64,000 bases of DNA from JAFASC01 sp034669505 (GTDB taxonomy: Bacteria > Pseudomonadota > Alphaproteobacteria > Rhizobiales > Beijerinckiaceae), in contig JAXDNJ010000031.1 in the NCBI GenBank assembly GCA_034669505.1, forward strand, positions 1 through 64,000. The letters are read 5' to 3'. The first letter of the stretch is position 1. Every line of letters begins with the position of its first letter. A program made the position numbers and the translations under genes. The notes beneath the pieces are model-generated. The model saw only the letters and a list, made by a program, of their open reading frames with translations. It did no database searches and had not been told where the DNA came from. Shown piece by piece: positions 42,566 through 50,956 of the stretch.

Positions 42566-43986
42566 TCTCCCGCCGAGTGCGTTTCTTCGACACGCCGGCC
42601 CAACAGAGAGTTCGGGGCTGCCGCGATGATTTCAACCGGTACGATTTGGCAGATCAGCTCTTCCGGGCCGTCAAGGTGAACCGCCTGCTGGTAAGGCGAG
42701 CGGCCGGCGATCTGGCCGGAATGGCGGCCTCGCTTTTCGATCAGCACATCGACGGTGCGGCCGACCGTCTCGGCATTGAAGGCCCGCCGCTGCTCGTCGA
42801 GCAGAGCCTGCAGACGCGCCAAACGCTCCTCCTTCAGCGATTCGTCGATCTGATCGGCGCGTTCAGCGCCCGGCGTTCCTGGCCGGCGCGAATATTTGAA
42901 CGAGAAGGCACCGGCATAGCCAACCGCCCGAATGAGCGCGAGCGTCGCTTCGAAATCAGCCTCGCTCTCGCCGGGAAAGCCGACGATGAAGTCGGACGAG
43001 AGCGCGATCTCCGGGCGTGCTTGCCTAACCGCTTTAATAATATCGAGATAGTGCGCCGCGCTGTGCTTGCGGTTCATCGCCGCGAGCACGCGATCGGAGC
43101 CCGATTGTATCGGCAGGTGCAGGTACGGCATGAGCGCCGGCACCTCGCGATGCGCCGCAATCAGCTCCTCGTCCATGTCGGCAGGGTGGCTCGTCGTGTA
43201 ACGCAGCCGCGCAATGCCGGGACTTTCGGCAAGCCGCCCGATGAGACGCCCTAGCGAACAGGTGCGGCCGCGCTCGTCTTCGCCGTGATAGGCATTGACG
43301 TTCTGCCCGAGCAGCGTCACTTCGCGAACGCCCGCACGTGCCAGGCGCTCGACGTCGGCGACGACCTCTGCAACCGGCCGCGAGAATTCGGCACCGCGCG
43401 TGTAGGGCACGACGCAGAAGCTGCAGAACTTGTCGCATCCTTCCTGCACGGTGACGAAAGCGGCGACGCCGCGCGCCCGGATGCGCGGCTCGCTCAAAGC
43501 CGGCAATTCGGCGAACTTATCCTCGACCGGAAAATCGGTGTCGATCACGCGCCGCCCATCGCGCGCGCGCCGCAGCAGGTCGGGTAGGCGGTGATAGCTC
43601 TGCGGACCGACGACGAGATCGACCGCGCTCTCACGCCGCATGATCTCGCCGCCTTCGGCTTGCGCGACGCAGCCGGCGATCCCGATCAGCATCTCGTCTC
43701 CTGCGGCCCGGCGCGTCTCTTTGAACGCACGCAGCCGGCCAAGCTCAGAGAATACTTTCTCAGAGGCGCGCTCACGGATGTGGCAGGTATTGAGGAGAAC
43801 GAGATCGGCAGCTTCAGGCGAATTGGCGAAGTCATAGCCTTCGAGCGCGAGAATATCGCCCATGCGCTCGGAATCGTACACGTTCATCTGACAGCCGTAT
43901 GACTTGATGAACGCGCGACGCGGTCTGTTCAGTGCCGGTGCCTCTGGTTTTCCCTCGTCCCGGATCAGTTCAAGCGACTCGCTCAT
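42553..43986 (-). CDS. miaB: tRNA-2-methylthio-N6-dimethylallyladenosine synthase
   Basis: A 477-residue radical-SAM methylthiotransferase that modifies A37 of tRNAs. The N-terminal cluster ligands are C32 (SYGCQMN), C68 and C106; the radical-SAM triad is C184, C188 and C191 (CDKFCSFC). The C-terminal TRAM domain with GRTVDVLIEKRG is intact. It lies in the order plsC-miaB-phoH-ybeY-tlyC, overlapping phoH by 13 bp. Length is normal. Confidence 0.97.
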   Translation of the reverse strand: MSESLELIRDEGKPEAPALNRPRRAFIKSYGCQMNVYDSERMGDILALEGYDFANSPEAADLVLLNTCHIRERASEKVFSELGRLRAFKETRRAAGDEMLIGIAGCVAQAEGGEIMRRESAVDLVVGPQSYHRLPDLLRRARDGRRVIDTDFPVEDKFAELPALSEPRIRARGVAAFVTVQEGCDKFCSFCVVPYTRGAEFSRPVAEVVADVERLARAGVREVTLLGQNVNAYHGEDERGRTCSLGRLIGRLAESPGIARLRYTTSHPADMDEELIAAHREVPALMPYLHLPIQSGSDRVLAAMNRKHSAAHYLDIIKAVRQARPEIALSSDFIVGFPGESEADFEATLALIRAVGYAGAFSFKYSRRPGTPGAERADQIDESLKEERLARLQALLDEQRRAFNAETVGRTVDVLIEKRGRHSGQIAGRSPYQQAVHLDGPEELICQIVPVEIIAAAPNSLLGRRVEETHSAGECPT

Positions 43987-44072
43987 GTCCCCCTTGGCGT
44001 GCCCACTTGGGCCCAGTCTCGCTCGCGTGTTCTACGATGTTTCCTGGAGGAAGAGAACCGTGCAGCGGCCGT

Positions 44073-44927
44073 TCACACCGCCTTCAATACAGGCAATAGC
44101 GGCGCGAACTCCGGCAGGAGCGCTTCGGCCTTATCCGGCCGCCCGGCCAAGCGCGGGCTCAACAGGCGACGCACCGCGATCTCGGTCTGGCGCGCCACGG
44201 CTTTGCGATCGCTCGTCCGCTCGAACCGGATCGGGGCACCATAAGTGACTTCGCAGTCGATTCCGCCCCGGCTGACCAAGGCCCAAAGATGCGGCAGGAG
44301 GTCCGTGTCGCCGTACCACGCCACATCGGAGCGTCCGAGGCGACCGAGGGGTAGGCCGTTGCGCCTGGTATAGGCGATCCCAACCGGCGCGATGTCCAAG
44401 TAACCGGCCTCCGGCCGGACGCGGAGGAAATCCCGGGCCGCAGCAAAATGGGGGGCATTGAAGTGCTTCAGGCGATTGCCGTCGCCCGTCGTGGCCTCGG
44501 CGAAGAGCACGACGTCGTCACCCCGCGCGAGGCACTCACTGAGCGCGGCATTGACGCGAAGGATCGAGCGTGGCCGCTGTCGCTCGACGAAAATCGTTCC
44601 GGTCAGGCGCGCGATTGCCCCGAAGAACGGCCAGCCCGCGACTTCGCTCTTCGCCACGAAGCGCAACGGCGCCTGCACGCATCCGAGCACGAGCACGTCG
44701 GTCCAGGACACATGATTGGGGACGATCATCCGCGGCGAAGGGCCGGCTATGCGGCCGTGGAACCGCGGGCGGATGCCGAGCAGCCGGCACGTGACACGGC
44801 AAAACAGCAGCGGCAAACGGTTCTGGAGATGCCAGCCGCAGCCCATCGCCAGCCATTGCAGCGGTACGACTACGACAACGAGTAGTGCAAATCCGGCGAG
44901 AGCAAGAATGCCGCGCAAATAATTCAT
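44073..44927 (-). CDS. plsC: 1-acyl-sn-glycerol-3-phosphate acyltransferase
   Basis: A 284-residue inner-membrane acyltransferase making phosphatidic acid. An N-terminal hydrophobic helix (GILALAGFALLVVVVVPLQW) is followed by the HX4D catalytic motif NHVSWTD (H72, D77) and the FVERQRPRS substrate block. The usual EGTR motif reads FAEATTGDG, a common variant in this alphaproteobacterial subfamily. rimI lies 36 bp upstream and miaB 86 bp downstream. A fur/mur gene, frequent between rimI and plsC in relatives, is absent. Confidence 0.92.
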   Translation of the reverse strand: MNYLRGILALAGFALLVVVVVPLQWLAMGCGWHLQNRLPLLFCRVTCRLLGIRPRFHGRIAGPSPRMIVPNHVSWTDVLVLGCVQAPLRFVAKSEVAGWPFFGAIARLTGTIFVERQRPRSILRVNAALSECLARGDDVVLFAEATTGDGNRLKHFNAPHFAAARDFLRVRPEAGYLDIAPVGIAYTRRNGLPLGRLGRSDVAWYGDTDLLPHLWALVSRGGIDCEVTYGAPIRFERTSDRKAVARQTEIAVRRLLSPRLAGRPDKAEALLPEFAPLLPVLKAV

Positions 44928-44963
44928 CAGCGACTCAGCGATGGAAGCAATCGGCGCGGCACG

Positions 44964-45443
44964 TCAGCCAAGGTCGCAGCGTAAAGTCAAGGCAGGCGCG
45001 CCGGCGCCGCCCTGCTTGTGGTAGTAATTCTTGCGCTCGCCGATGGTCTCGAAACCGAGGCGCCCATACAGCGCCAGCGCGCTGGCATTGCCGCGCTCGA
45101 CCTCGAGGAACACGCGGGCAACCCCCGCGGCGGCAAGGCGGGCGAGGTGAGCGTTCATCAGCGTGCCGCCGATGCCCTTGCCGCGCTCGGATTTCGCGAC
45201 CGCTACCGACAATACCTCCGCCTCGCCGGCGGCGTGGCGCGACAGGGCGAAGCCGATGAGGCTGCCGCCGCGGGCGAGCGCGCCGTCGCCGGCCGCGCTG
45301 CTGCCGGCGAGCAGGCTCTCGAACTCGGCCGTGGACCAGGGATGGGCAAACGACGTGGCGTGCAGCCGCGCGCAATCCTGCGCCGCCGAGGGGCCGATCG
45401 GCCGGATCGAGTAGGACGGGGACTTGCGAAGGAACGAGAACAT
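44964..45443 (-). CDS. rimI: Ribosomal-protein-alanine N-acetyltransferase
   Basis: A 159-residue GNAT acetyltransferase for the N-terminus of ribosomal protein S18. The acetyl-CoA motif SERGKGIGGTLMNAHL (about residues 88-103) and the FLEVERGNASALALYGRLGFETIGERKNYY end are typical of RimI. Its ATG lies in the tsaB stop (TGATG), so the two are coupled. RimI next to tsaB is the usual arrangement. Confidence 0.93.
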   Translation of the reverse strand: MFSFLRKSPSYSIRPIGPSAAQDCARLHATSFAHPWSTAEFESLLAGSSAAGDGALARGGSLIGFALSRHAAGEAEVLSVAVAKSERGKGIGGTLMNAHLARLAAAGVARVFLEVERGNASALALYGRLGFETIGERKNYYHKQGGAGAPALTLRCDLG

Positions 45444-46165
45444 CAGGGCGGAAGGCCGGGCGCCTCGGCTTTTTCCCCTTCTTCGGCGCGCTCGATCGCC
45501 GGCGCCGGCTGCGGCTTGGCATCGGGCGCCTTGAGATAGAGCGGCCGCGCCGGGGCGCTTGCGGGATCGGCGGCAAGTCCGAGCCGAGCCACGTAGGCAA
45601 TATCCGGCGCGATCCGATCGCCGAGGACTTCAGCCCGCAGGCCGATCGACCATGCCTCGATCGCCAGCATCGGCGCACCCGAGCCGGTGATGCGCAAAGG
45701 TCCGGCGCCAAGCGCCCGCACCGCGTCGCGTACGGGCGCGTGCCGCGGCGAGAGAATGGTGCGCCCGTGGGGCCCGTAGCCCGTGACGTAGACGCTGCCG
45801 TGGAGCGCGTCGATCGCGGCGACCACCACGCCATCGTCACCCTCCAGGATCAGCGGCGCGGCGAGGGCTGCAAGCGTGGACACGCCGGCGACGGGAATGC
45901 GCCGCGCAACCCCGATCGCGCGGGCGGCGGACAGGCCCACCCGAATGCCGGTAAAGGAGCCCGGCCCGACCGTCACCGCGACGCGATGGAGTGCGGCGAA
46001 GCCGCCCTCGGCATGTGCGACGACGCGTTCGATCAAGGGCAGCAGCGCCTCGGCATGGCCGCGCGCCATCGGGATCGTTTCGGCCGAGACCGGCTCCGCG
46101 GCATCTGAATCGAGCACGCAGGCCGAGCAGGCCGGCAGCGCCGTGTCGATCGCGAGGATTCTCAT
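45443..46165 (-). CDS. tsaB: tRNA threonylcarbamoyladenosine biosynthesis protein TsaB
   Basis: A 240-residue ASKHA-fold protein (YeaZ) that supports TsaD in t6A37 synthesis. It opens MRILAIDTALPACSACVLD, has ARGHAEALLPLIERVV and the VGPGSFTGIRVGLSAARAIG block of the family. Length is normal. It heads the operon that runs through rimI, plsC, miaB, phoH, ybeY and tlyC. The divergent toxin-antitoxin pair starts 97 bp away. Confidence 0.94.
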   Translation of the reverse strand: MRILAIDTALPACSACVLDSDAAEPVSAETIPMARGHAEALLPLIERVVAHAEGGFAALHRVAVTVGPGSFTGIRVGLSAARAIGVARRIPVAGVSTLAALAAPLILEGDDGVVVAAIDALHGSVYVTGYGPHGRTILSPRHAPVRDAVRALGAGPLRITGSGAPMLAIEAWSIGLRAEVLGDRIAPDIAYVARLGLAADPASAPARPLYLKAPDAKPQPAPAIERAEEGEKAEAPGLPP

Positions 46166-46262
46166 ACGCCTACTGTCAACGTTTTGCGGCGTGCGATCAA
46201 TCGATCCGCGGCAGGGGCTCCGGCAACTTCACACAAAGCCGAGCGCGATCTACAATAAAATA

Positions 46263-46487
46263 ATGACGAAGCTCCTCAGCGAGGCTCTCGACGCGCTGCA
46301 GCGTCTCCCCCCGGATCGCCAGGACCACATTGCGCGGGCGATTCTCGCCTTGGCGGATGAGGGCGAGCCTGAAGAGATCGATCCGAGGGACTTGCCTGCG
46401 GTTCTAGAAGGACTTGAGCAAATCGAACGCGGTGAATTCGCGTCGGACGAGGAGGTCGAGGCGATCTTTCGCCGTCTCAGGGAATGA
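46263..46487 (+). CDS. Antitoxin of a ParE/RelE-type module
   Basis: A 74-residue protein made of predicted helices: TKLLSEALDALQRLPPDRQD, then IARAILALADEG and an acidic C-terminal half (LEGLEQIERGEFASDEEVEAIFRRL). The helical N-terminus and acidic toxin-binding tail match small antitoxins paired with ParE toxins in rhizobia. The toxin gene overlaps its stop by 4 bp. No strong ribosome site is visible; the frame is supported mainly by this coupling. Confidence 0.8.
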   Translation: MTKLLSEALDALQRLPPDRQDHIARAILALADEGEPEEIDPRDLPAVLEGLEQIERGEFASDEEVEAIFRRLRE

Positions 46488-46771
46488 AACTTCGATTATC
46501 GCGCCGAGCGACTTCCGACCTTCACGAAATCATCGACTACCTGAACATGCACAATCCCGGCGCGGCGAAGCGCGTGCGTGCCGCTCTCGACGCTGCTCTT
46601 AGCATTCTGACAAGCTTTCCTGCCCTCGGTGTCGTGCAACAACGCGACGTCCGCAAATACATCATGCCCCGTTTTCCTTATCTAATCTACTATTCGGTCG
46701 CTCAGCGCGAGCAGGAAATTCGGATCATCACCATTCGCCACGCCGCACGACGGCCTTTCCTCACCCCCTAA
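46484..46771 (+). CDS. parE: ParE/RelE-family toxin
   Basis: A 95-residue toxin of the ParE/RelE superfamily (KLRLSRRATSDLHEIIDYL, then AAKRVRAALDAALSILTSFPALG and RKYIMPRFPYLIYYSV, with the closing IRIITIRHAARRP). ParE toxins poison gyrase, RelE toxins cleave mRNA; this sequence looks closer to ParE. It overlaps the antitoxin by 4 bp and, at its 3' end, the convergent phoB gene by 11 bp. The pair lies between two core operons. Confidence 0.88.
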   Translation: MKLRLSRRATSDLHEIIDYLNMHNPGAAKRVRAALDAALSILTSFPALGVVQQRDVRKYIMPRFPYLIYYSVAQREQEIRIITIRHAARRPFLTP

Positions 46772-47498
46772 CCAGCATTTCATCGAGCGAGTAGCCGGCG
46801 CCGCGCACCGTGCGGATCGGATCCTTCTCGCGGCCACGCACGAGCGCTTTGCGCAAGCGGCCGACGTGCACGTCAACCGTGCGCTCGTCGATCTCCGCCG
46901 ACATGCCCCAGACGCTATCGAGAAGCTGGCCGCGCGAAAACACGCGGCCGGGCTTCTCCATCAGATGTTCCAGCAGGCGAAATTCCGTCGGCCCGAGATG
47001 AATCTCGCGTCCTGCGCGGCGCAGGCGCTTGGTCTCGCGATCGAGCTCCAGGTCGCCCGCAACGAGCTGCCCCGCGATCCGCTCGGGCTTGGCGCGGCGC
47101 AATAGCGCTTTCACCCGCGCCATCAGCTCCGGCACCGAGAAGGGCTTCACGACATAATCGTCGGCTCCGACCGAAAGCCCGCGCACGCGCTCAGCCTCTT
47201 CGCCGCGTGCCGTCAGCATGATGACGGGCAGGGTGCGCGTTGTCTCGCGTGCGCGCAAACGCCGGCAGATTTCGAGGCCCGATACGCCGGGAAGCATCCA
47301 ATCGAGGATGAGGAGATCGGGTGGGTCCTCCTCCAGCTTCAGCTCCGCCTCGTCGCCGCGCTCGACCCGTTCGACGATAAAACCCTCGGCTTCGAGATTG
47401 TAGGAAAGAAGCAGCGACAACGCCGCCTCATCCTCGACGACGAGAACGCGCGGCGCAGTGTTGGTCGAGCTTCGTTGCGTTGCCCGTGCTTGGTTCAT
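46761..47498 (-). CDS. phoB: Phosphate regulon response regulator PhoB
   Basis: A 245-residue OmpR-type regulator. The receiver domain (RVLVVEDEAALSLLLSYNLE, phosphoacceptor Asp in LILDWMLPG, VKPF Lys) is followed by the winged-helix DNA-binding domain (LGPTEFRLLEHLMEKPGRVF, DERTVDVHVGRLRKAL, IRTVRGAGYSLDE). It is the last gene of phoR-pstSCAB-phoU-phoB and binds Pho boxes such as that at 52089-52117. Confidence 0.96.
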   Translation of the reverse strand: MNQARATQRSSTNTAPRVLVVEDEAALSLLLSYNLEAEGFIVERVERGDEAELKLEEDPPDLLILDWMLPGVSGLEICRRLRARETTRTLPVIMLTARGEEAERVRGLSVGADDYVVKPFSVPELMARVKALLRRAKPERIAGQLVAGDLELDRETKRLRRAGREIHLGPTEFRLLEHLMEKPGRVFSRGQLLDSVWGMSAEIDERTVDVHVGRLRKALVRGREKDPIRTVRGAGYSLDEMLVRG

Positions 47499-47507
47499 CG
47501 CACCACC

Positions 47508-48215
47508 TTATAAGGATTCCGCCGGCTCGAATGCCGTCTTGCCTTTCGGCCTTTCGACCGGCAGCGGTTCGCCGGTGACGAGGAACACAACCGTCTCGGC
47601 GATATTCGTCGTGTGATCGCCGATCCGCTCGATGTTCTTCGAGCAAAAAAGCAGATGCGTGCAAAAGGAAATGTTGCGCGGATCTTCCATCATGAACGTG
47701 AGGAGATCGCGGAATACCGAATCTTCAAGCGCATCGAGTTCCGCGTCGCGGCTCCAGACTTCACGCGCCCGTTCGACGTCGCGCTGCGCGTAGGCGTCGA
47801 GCACGTCCTTCAACTGCATCGCCGCAACATCGTGCATCGACTTGAGGCCGACGATGGCCCGCGGCAGCCGCGCCTCCGCGGCGATTTTCGTGGTGCGCTT
47901 GGCGATATTCTTGGCGAGATCGCCGACGCGTTCGAGATCGCCCGAAATGCGGATCGCCGCGACGCATTCGCGCAAGTCGATCGCCATGGGTTGCCGGCGC
48001 GCGATGGTCAGTACGGCACTCTCCTCGACTTCCCTCTGCAGCATGTCGAGACGCGGATCGCTGGCAACAACGCGGCGGGCCATATCCACGTCGAGATCGA
48101 CAAGCGCATCCATCGCTTCGGACAGCATCTTCTCCGCGAGTCCGCCCATCTCGGCGATGCGTCGGCCAAGCGATTCGAGCTCGCGGTCGTAAGATTTGAC
48201 GATGTGGTCCGGCAT
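47508..48215 (-). CDS. phoU: Phosphate transport regulator PhoU
   Basis: A 235-residue all-helical protein made of two three-helix bundles (SYDRELESLGRRIAEMGGLA, and MKLS-type metal helices such as RISGDLERVGDLAKNIA and NIERIGDHTTNIAE, which hold the E/D metal ligands). It links PstSCAB to PhoR so that the kinase is silent when phosphate is plentiful. It sits between pstB and phoB as usual. Length is normal. Confidence 0.96.
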   Translation of the reverse strand: MPDHIVKSYDRELESLGRRIAEMGGLAEKMLSEAMDALVDLDVDMARRVVASDPRLDMLQREVEESAVLTIARRQPMAIDLRECVAAIRISGDLERVGDLAKNIAKRTTKIAAEARLPRAIVGLKSMHDVAAMQLKDVLDAYAQRDVERAREVWSRDAELDALEDSVFRDLLTFMMEDPRNISFCTHLLFCSKNIERIGDHTTNIAETVVFLVTGEPLPVERPKGKTAFEPAESL

Positions 48216-48239
48216 AGCGGTGTCCTCTTTGGCTCGGCC

Positions 48240-49046
48240 TCAGCCGAAGCGGCCGGTGATGTAATCCTGGGTCTGTTTCTTCTCAGGCGACGTGAACACG
48301 CGGCGCGTCCGGTCAAACTCGATCAGTTCGCCGAGATACATGAAGGCAGTGTACTCGGAGACGCGCGCAGCCTGCTGCATGTTATGCGTCACGATAGCGA
48401 TGGTGTAGCGCTCGGACAAATCGTCGATGAGCTCTTCGATCTTGGCGGTCGAGATCGGATCGAGTGCCGAGGCCGGCTCGTCGAAGAGGATCACCTCCGG
48501 ATGGATCGCGACCGTGCGCGCGATACACAGGCGCTGCTGCTGCCCGCCTGAAAGGCTGAGGCCGCTTGCGTTCAGTTTGTCTTTGACTTCATTCCACAGC
48601 GCCGCGCCGCGCAATGCCGCCTCGACCCGATGGTCGAGTTCGCTCCTGCTGACCTTCTCATAGAGCCTGATCCCGAAGGCGATATTCTCATAGATCGACA
48701 TCGGAAAGGGCGTCGGCTTCTGGAAAACCATGCCGACGCGCGCGCGCAAGAGATTGGCATCGAGATCGGGCGAAAGGATATTCTCGCCGTCGAGCAGGAC
48801 CTCGCCCTCAGCACGCTGGTTCGGGTAGAGATCGTACATGCGGTTCAGGACGCGCAGAAGCGTCGATTTCCCGCATCCCGACGGTCCGATGAACGCGGTC
48901 ACCTCATTGCGGTGGAGCGGCAGCGAGACCGATTTCAGCGCCTGCGTCTCACCGTAGAAAAAGTCGAGATTGCGGATCGCGATCTTTTCCAGCGCATCGG
49001 CACTCGCCGCACTGGGCGTGACCGGAGCATCCATGACGAGGCTCAT
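48240..49046 (-). CDS. pstB: Phosphate ABC transporter ATP-binding protein PstB
   Basis: A 268-residue ATPase. Start 49046 is set by the ATGA overlap with the pstA stop. Walker A GPSGCGKST, the signature LSGGQQQRL and Walker B ILFDEPASALD are intact, and the family-specific MVFQKPTPFPMSIYEN segment is present. It drives PstCA. Length is normal. Confidence 0.97.
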   Translation of the reverse strand: MSLVMDAPVTPSAASADALEKIAIRNLDFFYGETQALKSVSLPLHRNEVTAFIGPSGCGKSTLLRVLNRMYDLYPNQRAEGEVLLDGENILSPDLDANLLRARVGMVFQKPTPFPMSIYENIAFGIRLYEKVSRSELDHRVEAALRGAALWNEVKDKLNASGLSLSGGQQQRLCIARTVAIHPEVILFDEPASALDPISTAKIEELIDDLSERYTIAIVTHNMQQAARVSEYTAFMYLGELIEFDRTRRVFTSPEKKQTQDYITGRFG

Positions 49047-49885
49047 TTTGTCGTCCTTTGCCTTGCAAGAACACGCGCCAAAATCGAGAGAGCGAGCACG
49101 GCGAAGGTGATGATCAGCGCCCCGGTCCAGGCAAGCTGCTGCCAATCCTTGTACGGACTCAACGCAAACTGGAAGATGACCGCCGGCAGGCTTGCCATCG
49201 GGGCATTGAGGTTGGTGCTCCAGAACTGGTTGTTCAGCGCGGTGAACAGGAGCGGCGCCGTCTCGCCGCTGATCCGCGCGACGGCAAGCAGCACGCCAGT
49301 AATCAGGCCGGCCCGCGCCGCGCGGTAGGCAATTCGGGTGATCACATAAGAGCGCGGCAGGCCGAGTGCGGTTGCCGCTTCACGTAGAGGTCCCGGCACC
49401 AGAAGCAGCATGTCCTCGGTGGTACGCACGACAACCGGCACCACAATGACGGCAAGCGATAGCGCACCGGCAAGACCCGAGAAGTGGCCCATGCGCACGA
49501 CCACCACTTCATAGATGAAGAGGCCGATGACGATCGACGGCGCGCTGAGCAGGATATCGTTGATGAAACGCACCACTGTGGTGAGCCGCGAGGAGCGGCC
49601 GTATTCCGCCATGTAGGTGCCGGCAAGCATGCCGAGCGGGGCGCCGATCGCGAGGCCGAGCGCCGTCATGACCAGGCTGCCCATGATCGGGTTGAGCAGT
49701 CCCCCGGCGGCGCCGGGCGGCGGCGTCATCTCGATGAAAACGGCGGGTGTCAGTCCGGCCAATCCATTCCAAAGTAGCGCGCCCAGGATCAGCACGAGAA
49801 AGGCAAGCCCAAACGCGGACGCGGCAATGCACAGCCCCATTACAATGGCGTTGTTGCGACGGCGCGTTTGGTAAACCCCCGCCAC
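49043..49885 (-). CDS. pstA: Phosphate ABC transporter permease PstA
   Basis: A 280-residue permease with six predicted membrane helices (first at about residues 15-40, IVMGLCIAASAFGLAFLVLIL). The EAA loop reads REAATALGLPRSYVITRI. GTG start at 49885. It overlaps pstB by 4 bp and lies 3 bp after pstC. Confidence 0.96.
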   Translation of the reverse strand: MAGVYQTRRRNNAIVMGLCIAASAFGLAFLVLILGALLWNGLAGLTPAVFIEMTPPPGAAGGLLNPIMGSLVMTALGLAIGAPLGMLAGTYMAEYGRSSRLTTVVRFINDILLSAPSIVIGLFIYEVVVVRMGHFSGLAGALSLAVIVVPVVVRTTEDMLLLVPGPLREAATALGLPRSYVITRIAYRAARAGLITGVLLAVARISGETAPLLFTALNNQFWSTNLNAPMASLPAVIFQFALSPYKDWQQLAWTGALIITFAVLALSILARVLARQRTTK

Positions 49886-49888
49886 GGC

Positions 49889-50947
49889 TCAGGCTCCCGC
49901 TTGGTGTTGAACGCGCATCAGCATCAGCCGTGAGGCGGCAAGCACGATGAAGGTGATAACAAAGAGAATGAGCCCAAGCTCGATCAATGCGGACGTATAG
50001 ATATCGCCAACGGCTTCGGTGAATTCATTGGCGATCGTCGCCGAGATCGTCGTCCCCGGCGCGAGCAGCGAACCCGCAATTCTGTGCGCGTTGCCGATCA
50101 CAAAGGTAACCGCCATCGTCTCGCCAAGCGCGCGGCCGAGACCGAGCATGATGCCGCCGATCACGCCGAGGCGCGTGTAAGGAATGACGACGCGGCGGAC
50201 GACCTCCCACGTCGTGCAGCCGATTCCGAAAGCCGCTTCCTTGAGCACCGGCGGGACGGTCTCGAACACGTCGCGCGAAATCGAGGTGATAAACGGCAAC
50301 ACCATAATCGCCAGAATGAAACTCGCTGTAAATATGCCGATGCCATAGGGCGGGCCGGCAAACAGCGTCGACAGAACCGGGATCGGCCCGAAAATCGCGA
50401 TCAGCGCCGGCTCGACATATTGCTGCACGAACGGCGCAAAAATGAACAGGCCCCAAATGCCGTAGATGATGGAGGGGATGCCGGCCAAAAGCTCGATGGC
50501 GATGCCGATCGGCCGGCGTAAGGGTCGCGGACAGAGTTCGGTCAAGAAGATCGCGATCCCGAGTCCGACGGGAATGGCGATGATCATCGCGAGAACAGAG
50601 GTGACAAGCGTTCCGTAAACTGCAGCGAGTGCGCCGAACTTGTCGGTCACCGGATTCCACGATTGGCTGGCGAGGAAGCTGAAACCAAACTCCCGGATCG
50701 CCGGTATCGAGCCGAGCACGAGTGACAGGATCACACCGCCCAATATGACGAGAACCGCGGCCGCCGCGCATTGCGTCAGCAGGCGAAAGCCGCGGTCGGT
50801 CAGCCGCAACCGCCGCAGAACTGTGCGGCGGTCGCGTTCTATCTGGCGCGTTTGCGGCACATCTGCGATTGCTGCGGCATCGCTCACACCGGCGTCCCCA
50901 TTCGTTGAACTGCTTGATTCGGCCGGCATCTGCTCGGGCCAGATCAA
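49889..50947 (-). CDS. pstC: Phosphate ABC transporter permease PstC
   Basis: A 352-residue permease. The start appears to be TTG at 50947; an ATG at 50929 is the alternative. A ~60-residue cytoplasmic extension precedes the first helix (LLTQCAAAAVLVILGGVIL). The EAA loop is LKEAAFGIGCTTWEVV. The longer N-terminus is usual in this group of PstC proteins. It pairs with PstA. Confidence 0.95.
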   Translation of the reverse strand: MIWPEQMPAESSSSTNGDAGVSDAAAIADVPQTRQIERDRRTVLRRLRLTDRGFRLLTQCAAAAVLVILGGVILSLVLGSIPAIREFGFSFLASQSWNPVTDKFGALAAVYGTLVTSVLAMIIAIPVGLGIAIFLTELCPRPLRRPIGIAIELLAGIPSIIYGIWGLFIFAPFVQQYVEPALIAIFGPIPVLSTLFAGPPYGIGIFTASFILAIMVLPFITSISRDVFETVPPVLKEAAFGIGCTTWEVVRRVVIPYTRLGVIGGIMLGLGRALGETMAVTFVIGNAHRIAGSLLAPGTTISATIANEFTEAVGDIYTSALIELGLILFVITFIVLAASRLMLMRVQHQAGA

Positions 50948-50956
50948 AGCCTTGAC

